A stretch of DNA of 64,000 nucleotides from the NCBI RefSeq assembly GCF_001553565.1, contig NZ_CP014228.1, forward strand, positions 496,001 through 560,000, given 5' to 3'. The DNA is from Actinomyces radicidentis (GTDB lineage Bacteria > Actinomycetota > Actinomycetes > Actinomycetales > Actinomycetaceae). Below, in pieces: positions 54,971-63,213 of this stretch. Numbering within the stretch: the stretch's first letter is position 1; each line of letters starts with the position of its first letter. The notes beneath the pieces are model-generated. The model saw only the letters and a list, made by a program, of their open reading frames with translations. It was not told the DNA's origin and did no database searches. The translations under genes and the position numbers were made by a program.

Positions 54971-56626
54971 TCAGAACTTCGAGATGGCCTCGGCCTGGTC
55001 CCAGAGCTTCTTGGCCTCGTCGGCGTCGAAGGTGAGGACCTCGTTGCCGTCGACCTTGTCGGTCCAGCCCTGGATGACGGGGCTGGTGAAGTCGGAGGCC
55101 GGGGTGCGGGTCTCGTAGTAGAGGGTGTCGCAGATCTGGGCGCGGTCGATGGCGCGGGAGAGGGCGGCACGGCGGGCGCGACCCTCCTCGTCCATCTTGA
55201 AGTGCTCGGTGTTGACGTCGATCGCGAAGCACTGGATGACGGCGCCGGGCTGGTTGATGGCCCGCTTGCCGAGGTCGTCCTTGAAGGAGGACAGGGCCGA
55301 GTCCGGGACGGAGTCGATGACGTCGACGGCGTCGGAGAGCAGGTCGTTGTAGGCGGCGTCGTAGTCCGTGTAGAAGGTGAAGGTGACGCCCTTGTTGGCG
55401 GGCTTGCGGACGCCGTCGTAGTCGGCGTTGGCGACGAGGGCGGCCTGGGAGTCGTGGTCCCAGCTGTCCAGCGTGTAGGGGCCGTTGCCGACGGGGGACT
55501 CGCCGAAGGCGTCCATGTCGTCGTAGGCGGAGTCCGGCAGCGGGTAGAAGGCGGCGTAGCCCAGGCGCAGGGCGAAGTCGGAGGCCGGGGCGGTCAGCTT
55601 GATGGTGAAGGTGAGGTCGTCGACCTTCTTGAGACCGGTGAGCTCGGAGTCCTTGTCGTAGGAGAAGCCCTCGATGGGCTCGTAGAAGTAGCTGGAGAGC
55701 TGGGCGTTGGAGAGCAGCGCGCCGTAGTTCCAGGCCTTGATGAAGGAGTCGGCCGTGACGGCGGTGCCGTCGGAGAACTTCCAGCCGTCCTTGATCTTGA
55801 CGGTGAAGTTCTGGTTGTCGCTGGTCTCGATCGACTCGGCGACCTCGTTCTCGACGGAGCCGTCGGTCTTGTAGGAGACCAGGCCGGCGAAGAGGAGGTC
55901 GACGATGCGGCCGCCGCCGACCTCGTTCGTGTTGGAGGGGACGAGCGGGTTCTGGGGCTCGGTGCCGTTGGCGAGGACGACGCCGTCGTCGGCGGTGGTC
56001 TTGATGGCGTGGTAGACGGGGACGGCGTGCCAGTCGAACTCGACGTCGGAGACGTTGTTGGAGTAGCCGCCGAAGCCGTTCTGGTACCACAGCGGGATGG
56101 CCGACAGGTCGGTGAGGAGCTGCGTCTGGGCCTTCTCGTAGTCGGCGAGGGCCGTGGCGTCGTCGCTCGCGGCGGCGGCCTGGGCGAGCAGGTCGTCGAA
56201 GTCCGCGCTGGAGTACTGGGCGTCGTTGGAGCCAGCGCCGGTCTGGTAGACGGAGCCGAGGAAGTTGGCCATCGACGGGTAGTCGCCCTGCCAGCCGGAG
56301 CGGAAGGCGCCGACGAGGGTGTGCTTGGTGATCTGGTCGCGCAGCTCGGAGAACTGGGCGAAGGGCAGCGGCTCCATCGTGATGCCGAGGGTGTTGCTGA
56401 CGGAGTTGCAGACCGCCTCGACCCAGGCCTTGTGGGGGCCGTCGGAGTTGTAGGCGAGGGTGAGGGACCCGCCGGAGGCCTTGCCCTGGCCGCCCGAGGC
56501 GGCGGAGGCGGAGGCGCTCGAGGAGGACGAGGAGTCCGAGCTGGATCCGCATCCGGCGAGGATGACGGCGGTGATGCCGGCCATGCCGAGGCCGAAGGAA
56601 CGACGGGAGATCTGGGGGGTGTTCAT
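54971..56626 (-). CDS. Circularly permuted peptide-binding lipoprotein (family 5)
   Basis: 551 residues. Signal MNTPQISRRSFGLGMAGIT with lipobox LAGC (Cys26), then an Ser/Ala linker. The mature order is reversed. Residues about 53-213 are the segment that is normally C-terminal (SLTLAYNSDGPHKAWVEAVC, FRSGWQGDYPSMANFL, GSNDAQYSSADFDDLLAQAA, LTDLSAIPLWYQNGFGGYS, VEFDWHAVPVYHAIK). Residues about 216-551 are the normal N-terminal start and body (VVLANGTEPQNPLVPSNTNE, GGGRIVDLLFAGLVSY, DGWKFSDGTAVTADSFIKAW, ending FDADEAKKLWDQAEAISKF). The three binding proteins at 40704-46345 keep the usual order. It heads the second dpp operon. Confidence 0.9.
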   Translation of the reverse strand: MNTPQISRRSFGLGMAGITAVILAGCGSSSDSSSSSSASASAASGGQGKASGGSLTLAYNSDGPHKAWVEAVCNSVSNTLGITMEPLPFAQFSELRDQITKHTLVGAFRSGWQGDYPSMANFLGSVYQTGAGSNDAQYSSADFDDLLAQAAAASDDATALADYEKAQTQLLTDLSAIPLWYQNGFGGYSNNVSDVEFDWHAVPVYHAIKTTADDGVVLANGTEPQNPLVPSNTNEVGGGRIVDLLFAGLVSYKTDGSVENEVAESIETSDNQNFTVKIKDGWKFSDGTAVTADSFIKAWNYGALLSNAQLSSYFYEPIEGFSYDKDSELTGLKKVDDLTFTIKLTAPASDFALRLGYAAFYPLPDSAYDDMDAFGESPVGNGPYTLDSWDHDSQAALVANADYDGVRKPANKGVTFTFYTDYDAAYNDLLSDAVDVIDSVPDSALSSFKDDLGKRAINQPGAVIQCFAIDVNTEHFKMDEEGRARRAALSRAIDRAQICDTLYYETRTPASDFTSPVIQGWTDKVDGNEVLTFDADEAKKLWDQAEAISKF

Positions 56627-56817
56627 GGGGTGATGTACCTCCGAGGACGGGGTGCCGGTGTCTCCGGCGGGCCGGGGCCTGACGCGCCGGTCGACTGCAT
56701 GAGTATGCATCGATCTCGATGGCCGGTCACCTCCCGCGTTCATGTGCGGTTCACGTCACACCCATGCGGGGCTCGCGGGTCGCGGGACCCCGACGGGCGC
56801 ACGCCCCTTCCCGGAGA

Positions 56818-57912
56818 TCACCAGGCGGCGGCGAGGAGCTCGTAGGAGCGGCGACGCGCCGCGGCGTCGTGGGCGTAGGTGAGGACGAGGACCTCGTCGA
56901 GGTCCCAGCGCTCGGCGAGCTCGCGCAGGCGGGCGGCGACGTCGTCGGCGGTGCCGACGAAGGACAGGGCGAGGGAGGCCTCGACGGCCCTGTCCTTGCC
57001 GGAGGCGAGGGACCGCCAGGCCGCGGCGTCCTCGCTCGGCGGGTCGAGGGGCGCGGGGCGGCCGCCGACGGTGCGGGCGGAGGCGGCGCGCTGGGTGGAG
57101 AAGAGACGCTCGGCCTCCTCGGCGGTCTCGGCGACCATGACGTTGACGGCGGCGGCGGCGTGAGGCCGACGATCCTCCACGACGGTGGGGGCCCCGGCGT
57201 CGAAGACGGAGCGGTAGGTGACCAGAGCGGCCTCAGCGGGGGCCGGGGCGAAGTGCGAGGCGACGATGAAGGGCACGCCCAGGCTGCCGGCGACGCGGGC
57301 GCCGTTGACGGAGGAGCCGAGGACGGCGACGCGCGGGCTCGTCCCCTCCCCCGGGACGGCGCGGACGCGCTGCGGGATCGCGGGCGCGACGGCGTCGGGG
57401 TCGTCGTCGGGCAGGAGGGAGCCGGGGACGGCCGTGGCGTCGCCGGCGACCTCGCCGAGGTAGGCGAGGACCTCGAGGATCTCCTCGGTGAAGCGGCCCG
57501 GGTCGGCGGCTCGGCGGCGCAGGGCGGCGGCGGTGATGGGGTCGGTGCCGGGCGCGCGCCCGATGCCGAGGCCGACGCGGCCCGGGTACATCGTCGCGAG
57601 GGTGCCGATCTGCTCGGCGATGACGAGCGGGGCGTGGTTGGGGAGCATGACGCCGCCCGAGGAGACGCCGATGCGCTCGGTGGCCGCGAGGACCTGCCCC
57701 ATGAGGACGGTGGTCGCGCTCGCAAGGAAGGTGGTGGAGCCGTGGTGCTCGGCCAGGAAGTAGCGCTCGTAGCCGGAGCGGTCCGCGGTGCGCGCGAGCT
57801 CGACCATCTCGGTGAGGGCGTCCGCGCGGCTGCGGCCGGCGGAGACGGGGACGAGGTCGAGGACGGAGAGCACCGGCGAGGTGCTGCTTGCCGGGGTCCT
57901 GGCTGCGGTCAC
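56818..57912 (-). CDS. LLM-class flavin-dependent oxidoreductase
   Basis: 364 residues from GTG 57912. Luciferase-like (alpha/beta barrel) monooxygenase: VLDLVPVSAGRSRADALTEM near the N-terminus, RYFLAEHHGSTTFLASATT, RIGVSSGGVMLPNHAPLVIA and PGRVGLGIGRAPGTDP are the usual flavin- and substrate-binding segments of the MsnO8 type. Probably uses FMNH2 on a small organic substrate; none can be assigned. The 190-bp region upstream of the peptide-binding protein separates it from the dpp operon. Confidence 0.9.
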   Translation of the reverse strand: MTAARTPASSTSPVLSVLDLVPVSAGRSRADALTEMVELARTADRSGYERYFLAEHHGSTTFLASATTVLMGQVLAATERIGVSSGGVMLPNHAPLVIAEQIGTLATMYPGRVGLGIGRAPGTDPITAAALRRRAADPGRFTEEILEVLAYLGEVAGDATAVPGSLLPDDDPDAVAPAIPQRVRAVPGEGTSPRVAVLGSSVNGARVAGSLGVPFIVASHFAPAPAEAALVTYRSVFDAGAPTVVEDRRPHAAAAVNVMVAETAEEAERLFSTQRAASARTVGGRPAPLDPPSEDAAAWRSLASGKDRAVEASLALSFVGTADDVAARLRELAERWDLDEVLVLTYAHDAAARRRSYELLAAAW

Positions 57913-58050
57913 CGCGCCACCATAACGGCGCGGTGCGGGCGTGCGCCCGGGACGCACGGCCCACGCCGCGGTGGCGGGGGTCTCAGCGCCCGGCACGACG
58001 GCCCAGGTCAGGGGCCCGCGGGCGCCACACGACCCCCGGGCCGGGGAGGC

Positions 58051-59076
58051 TCACGCGCTCGGGGCGCCGACGTCGGCCCGGCGGGCCCGGATCCAGGCGT
58101 CCGAGCGGCGGTAGACGGTCGCGAGGACCGCGCCGGAGAGGTTGTGCCAGATGGAGAAGACGGCGCCGGGCAGGGCGGCCTCGGGCGTGAAGTACTGGAT
58201 GGCGAGGCCCGCGGCGAGGCCGGAGTTCTGCATGCCGACCTCGATGGAGGTGGTGCGGGCGACGCGCGGGTCGTCCTTGGCGGCGACGTGGCCGGCGCAC
58301 CAGCCGAGCAGGTAGCCGAAGACGTTGTGGCAGGCCACCACGAGGACGACGAGGAGGCCCGCCGCCTTGATGGTGTCGGCGCTCTTGCCGACGACGGCGA
58401 GGACGACGTAGCAGATGCCGAGGACGGAGATCCAGGGCAGGGCGGGCAGGACCTTCTCGACGAGCCGGCCGACGACCATGCGCACGAGGAGGCCGCCGAG
58501 GACCGGCACGAGGACGATCTTGACGATGGACAGGGCCATGTCGCCGCCGGCGACCGGCATGTACTGGCCGGCGAGCCACTTGGTGAGCAGGGGCGTCATG
58601 ATCGGCGCGATGAGGGTGGAGATCGAGGTCATCGTGACCGAGAGGGCGACGTCGCCCTTGCCGAGGTAGGAGATGACGTTGGAGGAGGTGCCGCCGGGGG
58701 CGCAGCCCACGAGGACGACGCCCGCGGCGAGGGCCGGGTCGAGCTGGAAGACCTTGGTGAGGACCCAGGCGACGCTCGGCATGATGACGTACTGGGCGAT
58801 GACGCCGATGACGACGGGCACGGGGCGCCGGGCGACGAGGGCGAAGTCGGGCAGCGTGAGGGTCAGGCCCATCCCGAACATGATGATGCCGAGGGCGATG
58901 TTGGTGCCGGTGGCGAGGGAGGCGGCCTGGTCCGGGATGACCATGGCGATGACGAAGGACGCCAGGATGAGGAGGGGGAAGACGGTGACGGCGACGCGCG
59001 CCGACCGGTCCTCCTTGCTGGGGCCCGCCGCGGGGGCGGGGCTCGCCTGGGACGTCCGAACCTGGGGAGTGCTCAT
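58051..59076 (-). CDS. Bile acid:sodium symporter family (BASS) transporter
   Basis: 341 residues with nine to ten membrane helices. LGIIMFGMGLTLTLPDFALV, VGCAPGGTSSNVISYLGKGD with the crossover motif, and the second crossover around TTSIEVGMQNSGLAAGLAIQ match the BASS/ArsB-like fold. It takes up an organic anion with sodium; in bacteria these often carry pantoate, pyruvate-like acids or sterols. Substrate not known. Located upstream of bioY in the same direction but separated by 68 bp and probably not coupled. Confidence 0.9.
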   Translation of the reverse strand: MSTPQVRTSQASPAPAAGPSKEDRSARVAVTVFPLLILASFVIAMVIPDQAASLATGTNIALGIIMFGMGLTLTLPDFALVARRPVPVVIGVIAQYVIMPSVAWVLTKVFQLDPALAAGVVLVGCAPGGTSSNVISYLGKGDVALSVTMTSISTLIAPIMTPLLTKWLAGQYMPVAGGDMALSIVKIVLVPVLGGLLVRMVVGRLVEKVLPALPWISVLGICYVVLAVVGKSADTIKAAGLLVVLVVACHNVFGYLLGWCAGHVAAKDDPRVARTTSIEVGMQNSGLAAGLAIQYFTPEAALPGAVFSIWHNLSGAVLATVYRRSDAWIRARRADVGAPSA

Positions 59077-59144
59077 GCTGCCCTCCTACCGCCCCGTCCT
59101 CACTGTGGGACGGGGCGTCTCAGCAGGCGGTCGACTCCGGGGGC

Positions 59145-59732
59145 TCAGGAGACCCGGCCGCGCAGCGCGCCCGCGGCGGCGAGGGACTTGAGCAGGTCGC
59201 CGACGATGAACGGGACGAGGCCCGCGCCGATCGTCGCCTCGGGCCCCATGCCGGTGGCGACGGCGAGCCAGATGAGCCCCGGCACGTAGACCACCGCGGA
59301 GGCGGCGACCATGATCAGCACCCGGGCGAGCAGCCCCGGCCGGGCGCCGTCTCGGCGAGCGGTGGCACGACCGGCGACGGCCGCCGCGAGCGCGTAGCCG
59401 AGGACGTAGCCGAAGGACGCGGTCACGCCGCCCGACCAGCCGGCGAGGACCGGGGCCCCCAGGGCCGCCAGCCCGGCGAGCAGGAGGGCGGAGGCGACGC
59501 CGCGGCGCGAGCCGAGCACGCCGCCGACGCCAAGGGCGGCAAGGGTGCCGAGCGTGACGGGCACGGGGGTGAAGGGAAGGGGCAGACCGACCTGACCGAT
59601 GAGCGCGATGGCGGCGGTGCCGGCGAGGACGAGGCCGGCCTCGCGGGCGAGGAGCCGGGCCCGGGAGCGCGGGGCGACGTCGGCGGTCGACGGGGCGGCG
59701 GTGCGGGAGCTGAGGATCTCGTTCATCGTCAT
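59145..59732 (-). CDS. bioY: Biotin transporter BioY
   Basis: 195 residues, the S component of the biotin ECF uptake system; six helices. LIGQVGLPLPFTPVPVTLGT and GGVLGSRRGVASALLLAGLA, then GPEATIGAGLVPFIVGDLLK near the C-terminus are characteristic. The start is ATG 59732 or ATG 59726. No BioM/BioN genes lie next to it, so either it works alone or with a shared energy-coupling module elsewhere. Confidence 0.93.
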   Translation of the reverse strand: MTMNEILSSRTAAPSTADVAPRSRARLLAREAGLVLAGTAAIALIGQVGLPLPFTPVPVTLGTLAALGVGGVLGSRRGVASALLLAGLAALGAPVLAGWSGGVTASFGYVLGYALAAAVAGRATARRDGARPGLLARVLIMVAASAVVYVPGLIWLAVATGMGPEATIGAGLVPFIVGDLLKSLAAAGALRGRVS

Positions 59733-59863
59733 GCGACAAGCGTAGGAAGGACGGTGCCGCACGGCATCGGGCGAGGTCGCCGGTAACGGGCCGTCCGAAT
59801 TGGAGGATCCCCACAAGGGGTTCGGGCGGCTGCGGCCCGGGCGCCGTCGGGAGCGGCGGGGCG

Positions 59864-60922
59864 TCAGGCGGTGAGGCGCCGCTCGGGCAGGTGCTCCTCG
59901 ACCCAGGCGAGGAGGTCGCGAGTGACCTCCTCGCGGTTCGTCTCGTTGAGGAGCTCGTGCCGGGCTCCGGGGTAGAGGCGGAGGGTCACGTCGCGGACGC
60001 CGGCCCGCCGCATGCGGGTGGCGACCTCGGTGACGCCCTTGCCCGCTCCCCCGACGGGGTCCTCGGCCCCGGAGGCGACGAGGAGCGGCAGGTCGCACGG
60101 GATGGACTCGAAGGCGCGGCGGGAGCTGACGGCGAGGCCGGCCTCGAGGAGGTCGCGGTAGAAGCCGGCGGTGCAGGTGAAGCCGCACAGCGGGTCCGCG
60201 AGGTAGCTGCTCACCTCGGACTCGTCCCGGGCGAGCCAGTCCACGACCGTGCGCGCGGGCGCGAAGGGGGCGTTGTAGGGGGCGATGATCTGCGACTCGA
60301 GGACCGCGCTGGGGTGGCGCGGGCCGCGAGCCCGGGCCTCGGCCAGGGCGAGGAGGCGGCCGACGCGGCCGAGGGCCCCGGGGTCGCCGGCCGTGCCCAT
60401 GACGACGGCGCCGACGACGCGGCGGCGGTCGCAGCGCGCGAGCGACCCGCGCACGATGAGCGAGCCCCAGGAGTGGCCCAGGAGGATGACGGGGGCGTCG
60501 GGCCAGGTGCGGGCGATCTCGTCGCGCACGACGTCCTGGTCGCGCAGGAGCTGGCGCCAGGAGGAGGCGTCGCCGGTGTGTCCGCGCTCGTCGTCGGCGG
60601 CGATGGTGGCGCCGTGCCCGCGGTGGTCGTCGGCGACGACGGCGAGGCCGCGGGCGCAGGCGGCCGCAGCGAGTCGGCGGTAGCGGCCCGAGTGCTCGGC
60701 CATCCCGTGGACCACCTGGAGGACGGCGCGCGGCGAGCCGGGCTCGGGGGCGACGTCGGTGCGCACCTGGGGCGCGCGCGGTGCGCGCTCGTCACCGCCG
60801 TCGGAGGTGGCGGGCTCCGGGCGCGCGGGGCTGCCGAGGACGCGCACGGCGTCGGGGACCCACGAGCGCACGGCGAGGCGCTTGCCGTCCGTGGCGGTGA
60901 GGAAGGAGCTGGTGGACTTCAC
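59864..60922 (-). CDS. Lysophospholipase-like alpha/beta hydrolase
   Basis: About 350 residues (GTG 60922 preferred; TTG 60949 also opens the frame). LQVVHGMAEHSGRYRRLAAA at the oxyanion region, the nucleophile elbow LLGHSWGSLIVRG with Ser, the acid region in LLVASGAEDPVGGAGKGV and the His in YPGARHELLNETNREEV complete a catalytic triad. Monoacylglycerol- or lysophospholipase-type. An insert of about 30 residues after the first strand is Ala/Pro-rich. Divergent from the PLP-fold gene. Confidence 0.9.
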   Translation of the reverse strand: MKSTSSFLTATDGKRLAVRSWVPDAVRVLGSPARPEPATSDGGDERAPRAPQVRTDVAPEPGSPRAVLQVVHGMAEHSGRYRRLAAAACARGLAVVADDHRGHGATIAADDERGHTGDASSWRQLLRDQDVVRDEIARTWPDAPVILLGHSWGSLIVRGSLARCDRRRVVGAVVMGTAGDPGALGRVGRLLALAEARARGPRHPSAVLESQIIAPYNAPFAPARTVVDWLARDESEVSSYLADPLCGFTCTAGFYRDLLEAGLAVSSRRAFESIPCDLPLLVASGAEDPVGGAGKGVTEVATRMRRAGVRDVTLRLYPGARHELLNETNREEVTRDLLAWVEEHLPERRLTA

Positions 60923-61052
60923 AGGAGGCTCGGTGATCGAGGGGCGCAAGGACGGTCACAGGCTAGTAACAGGCTCCGACGGGTGAGTGGGCCGCAAGGG
61001 CCCCTGTGAACCTTCTTGCGGATACCGCGGGATCCGTCTCACGTGGCAGCCT

Positions 61053-62399
61053 GTGCGGGTGAAGATCAGCGTCACGACGGGCAGCCGGGCGCCCGGCCAC
61101 CGCTCGGCCGCGACGGGCGGCCGGGTGCTGGTGGGCAACGGGAAGCAGGCGCTCGCGCTCGTGGCCCGGCGCCTGCGGGGCCTCGGCGTGCGGGCGGTGC
61201 TCGTCCCGGCGTACCGCTGCGCGACGATGGCCGCGCCCTTCGAGCTCGAGGGCCTGCGGGTGCGGGGCGTGCCCTGCGGTGCGGACCTGCTCATGGACGC
61301 GGGGGCGCTGCAGCAGGCGCTCGTGGTGGAGCCCGGGGCGGCGGTGCTGCACTGCGAGACCTACGGGGCAGCTGCGGGCGCGGGGCTGCGTGCGGCGCTC
61401 AGGACGGCGCGCGAGGCGGGCTCCGCGGTGGTGCTCGACGCCTCGCACTCGGTGCTCGACCGGGCCGTGCTGCTCCGTGCGGGGGCCGGCGCCGCCGGGA
61501 CGGCCGACGACGGGGCCACGGACAGCAGTCGGGCCGGCGACGGTCGGACTGCCGGTGGGCCGGCGGACGACGACGGGCCCTGGGACGTCGTCGTCGCGAG
61601 CCTGCGCAAGACGCTGCCCGTCCCCGACGGAGCCCTGCTCGTCTGGTCGGGGGAGGGCTGGACGCGGGGCTGGGACCCGGCGGGCGACCTCGTGGGGCGC
61701 GCTCCCGTGGACGAGGGGTCGACGGCGCTCGGGGCCGCCCTCGCCGCGGCCGTCGCGCGGCTGCGCGCACTCGCCCCGGGAGCGCCCGGTTTCGGGACTG
61801 CGCGCCTGGAGGTCTGCGAGCTCGCCGAGCGGCACGAGGACGCCATCGAGGAAGCGCTCTCCCCCGTCGCCGCCGGCGAGGCGGTCGTCGAGGCGCTCGG
61901 GCGCGCCGCCGGCGGAGAGGCGGCCTGGCGCGGGGCGACTGCGCAGGACCTCCGGATCCGGCTGGGCGAGGCGCTGCGCGTCGCCGCCGCGCCGAGCGGG
62001 ACGCCCCGCGGCACCCGGGGCGCCGACGCCGTCGGAGCCGGTCCCGGCCGCGCACCCGGGCCCGCGCTCCGCGTTCTCGACGCGCCCTGGTCCGGCGCGG
62101 TCGCGGTGACCGGCCGCGCGCAGGCGCTCACGGCGCTGGCGGAGGACCTGTCGGCGCGAGGACTGTGGGGACCGGCGCTGTGGGACGGCTCGGACGCCGT
62201 CGGAGGACGGGCCGTGCTCGCGCGCCCGCTGGACTGGCCGGGCGCGCTCATCGCCGCGGGGCGCTCGGGCGCGTGGGAGGACCTGGGCGGGGAGGAGCGC
62301 GTGACCGGCTGGCCGCTCGTCGTCACCCTGCCGACCGACAGGCCGGAGCGGGTCGAGGAGCTCGTCGCCGTCGTCGTCCGGGCGGCTGCGCTCGGCTGA
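61053..62399 (+). CDS. PLP-dependent DegT/DnrJ-like protein
   Basis: About 448 residues from GTG 61053 (61059 is the alternative). VLVPAYRCATMAAPFELEGL, then GVPCGADLLMD, VLHCETYGAAAGAG and VVLDASHSVLD (Asp binding the PLP pyridine) follow the aminotransferase fold type I. VVASLRKTLPVPDGALLVW probably holds the PLP Lys. Ala/Gly/Asp-rich inserts break up the fold (around residues 150-170). Sequence conservation beyond these points is modest, so the activity is not assigned. Confidence 0.65.
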   Translation: MRVKISVTTGSRAPGHRSAATGGRVLVGNGKQALALVARRLRGLGVRAVLVPAYRCATMAAPFELEGLRVRGVPCGADLLMDAGALQQALVVEPGAAVLHCETYGAAAGAGLRAALRTAREAGSAVVLDASHSVLDRAVLLRAGAGAAGTADDGATDSSRAGDGRTAGGPADDDGPWDVVVASLRKTLPVPDGALLVWSGEGWTRGWDPAGDLVGRAPVDEGSTALGAALAAAVARLRALAPGAPGFGTARLEVCELAERHEDAIEEALSPVAAGEAVVEALGRAAGGEAAWRGATAQDLRIRLGEALRVAAAPSGTPRGTRGADAVGAGPGRAPGPALRVLDAPWSGAVAVTGRAQALTALAEDLSARGLWGPALWDGSDAVGGRAVLARPLDWPGALIAAGRSGAWEDLGGEERVTGWPLVVTLPTDRPERVEELVAVVVRAAALG

Positions 62400-62653
62400 G
62401 CGCGGTCCTGCATCGTGAGGAGGCGTCGCGGGGTCGCCCAGGGGCGCCCGGGCTCCGTGATCGCGTCCTGCCGCCCTCGCCGCCGGCGCGCTGTCGGCCC
62501 CGTGCGGGCGACGGGCCGTCCTGGGGCGCCCGGACTCCGTTGACGGGGTCAACTCTGGAGGCCGATCCCGGGAGGTCGCTGAGGGCGGGCCCGGGTGTCC
62601 GCTGAGAACGGCGCCGGCAGGGACCCGGGCCGGCTCGAGGCTACGGTGCTCCC

Positions 62654-63193
62654 ATGGCCGTCCACTCCTTCAGCCTCGTCCCCGCCGCCTACGTCCTGCT
62701 CCTGCGCGAGCGCGAGGGCGCTGCGCCGCAGGTGCTCCTCCAGCTGCGCCGGAACACGGGTTACATGGACGGGCACTGGGCCTGCGGGGCGGCAGGGCAC
62801 GTCGAGTCGGGCGAGTCCGTGCTCGCGACGGCGGTGCGCGAGACTCGCGAGGAGCTCGGTCTGGAGGTCGAGGAGAGCGCGCTGGAGCCGCTCACGGCGA
62901 TGCACCGCACGGGCGACCTCGGCGGCGCGGCCATCGAGCAGCGCGTCGACTTCTTCCTCGTCCTCCGGGAGTGGGACGGCGAGCCGGCCGTGCAGGAGCC
63001 GGAGAGGAACGGCGGCCTCGAGTGGTTCGCGCTCGACGCGCTGCCCGAGCGGGTGCCGCCGCACGAGCGCGTCGTGCTGGGCCTGCTCGCGGCCTCGCTC
63101 GAGCCCGGGGGCGCCCCGGTCCCGCCGATCACGACCTTCGGGTTCCGGGAGGGCGAGAGCATCGAGCTCTACCGCGAGGCCCGCGAGCACTGA
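62654..63193 (+). CDS. NUDIX hydrolase
   Basis: 179 residues. NUDIX box GHVESGESVLATAVRETREE followed by LGL (residues about 48-70) with the metal-binding Glu residues. The N-terminal LQLRRNTGYMDGHWACGAAG is typical of NUDIX proteins that act on nucleotide or dinucleotide diphosphates. The exact substrate is unknown. The 250-bp gap before it has no gene. Confidence 0.93.
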   Translation: MAVHSFSLVPAAYVLLLREREGAAPQVLLQLRRNTGYMDGHWACGAAGHVESGESVLATAVRETREELGLEVEESALEPLTAMHRTGDLGGAAIEQRVDFFLVLREWDGEPAVQEPERNGGLEWFALDALPERVPPHERVVLGLLAASLEPGGAPVPPITTFGFREGESIELYREAREH

Positions 63194-63213
63194 GGCGGCG
63201 CGGGCGCTGAGGC

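Noticed and set aside
54971..56626. The swapped order being due to two overlapping half genes or a frameshift
   Set aside because: The frame is continuous from the signal peptide to the stop with no break at the junction near residue 214, and the flanking operon is normal.
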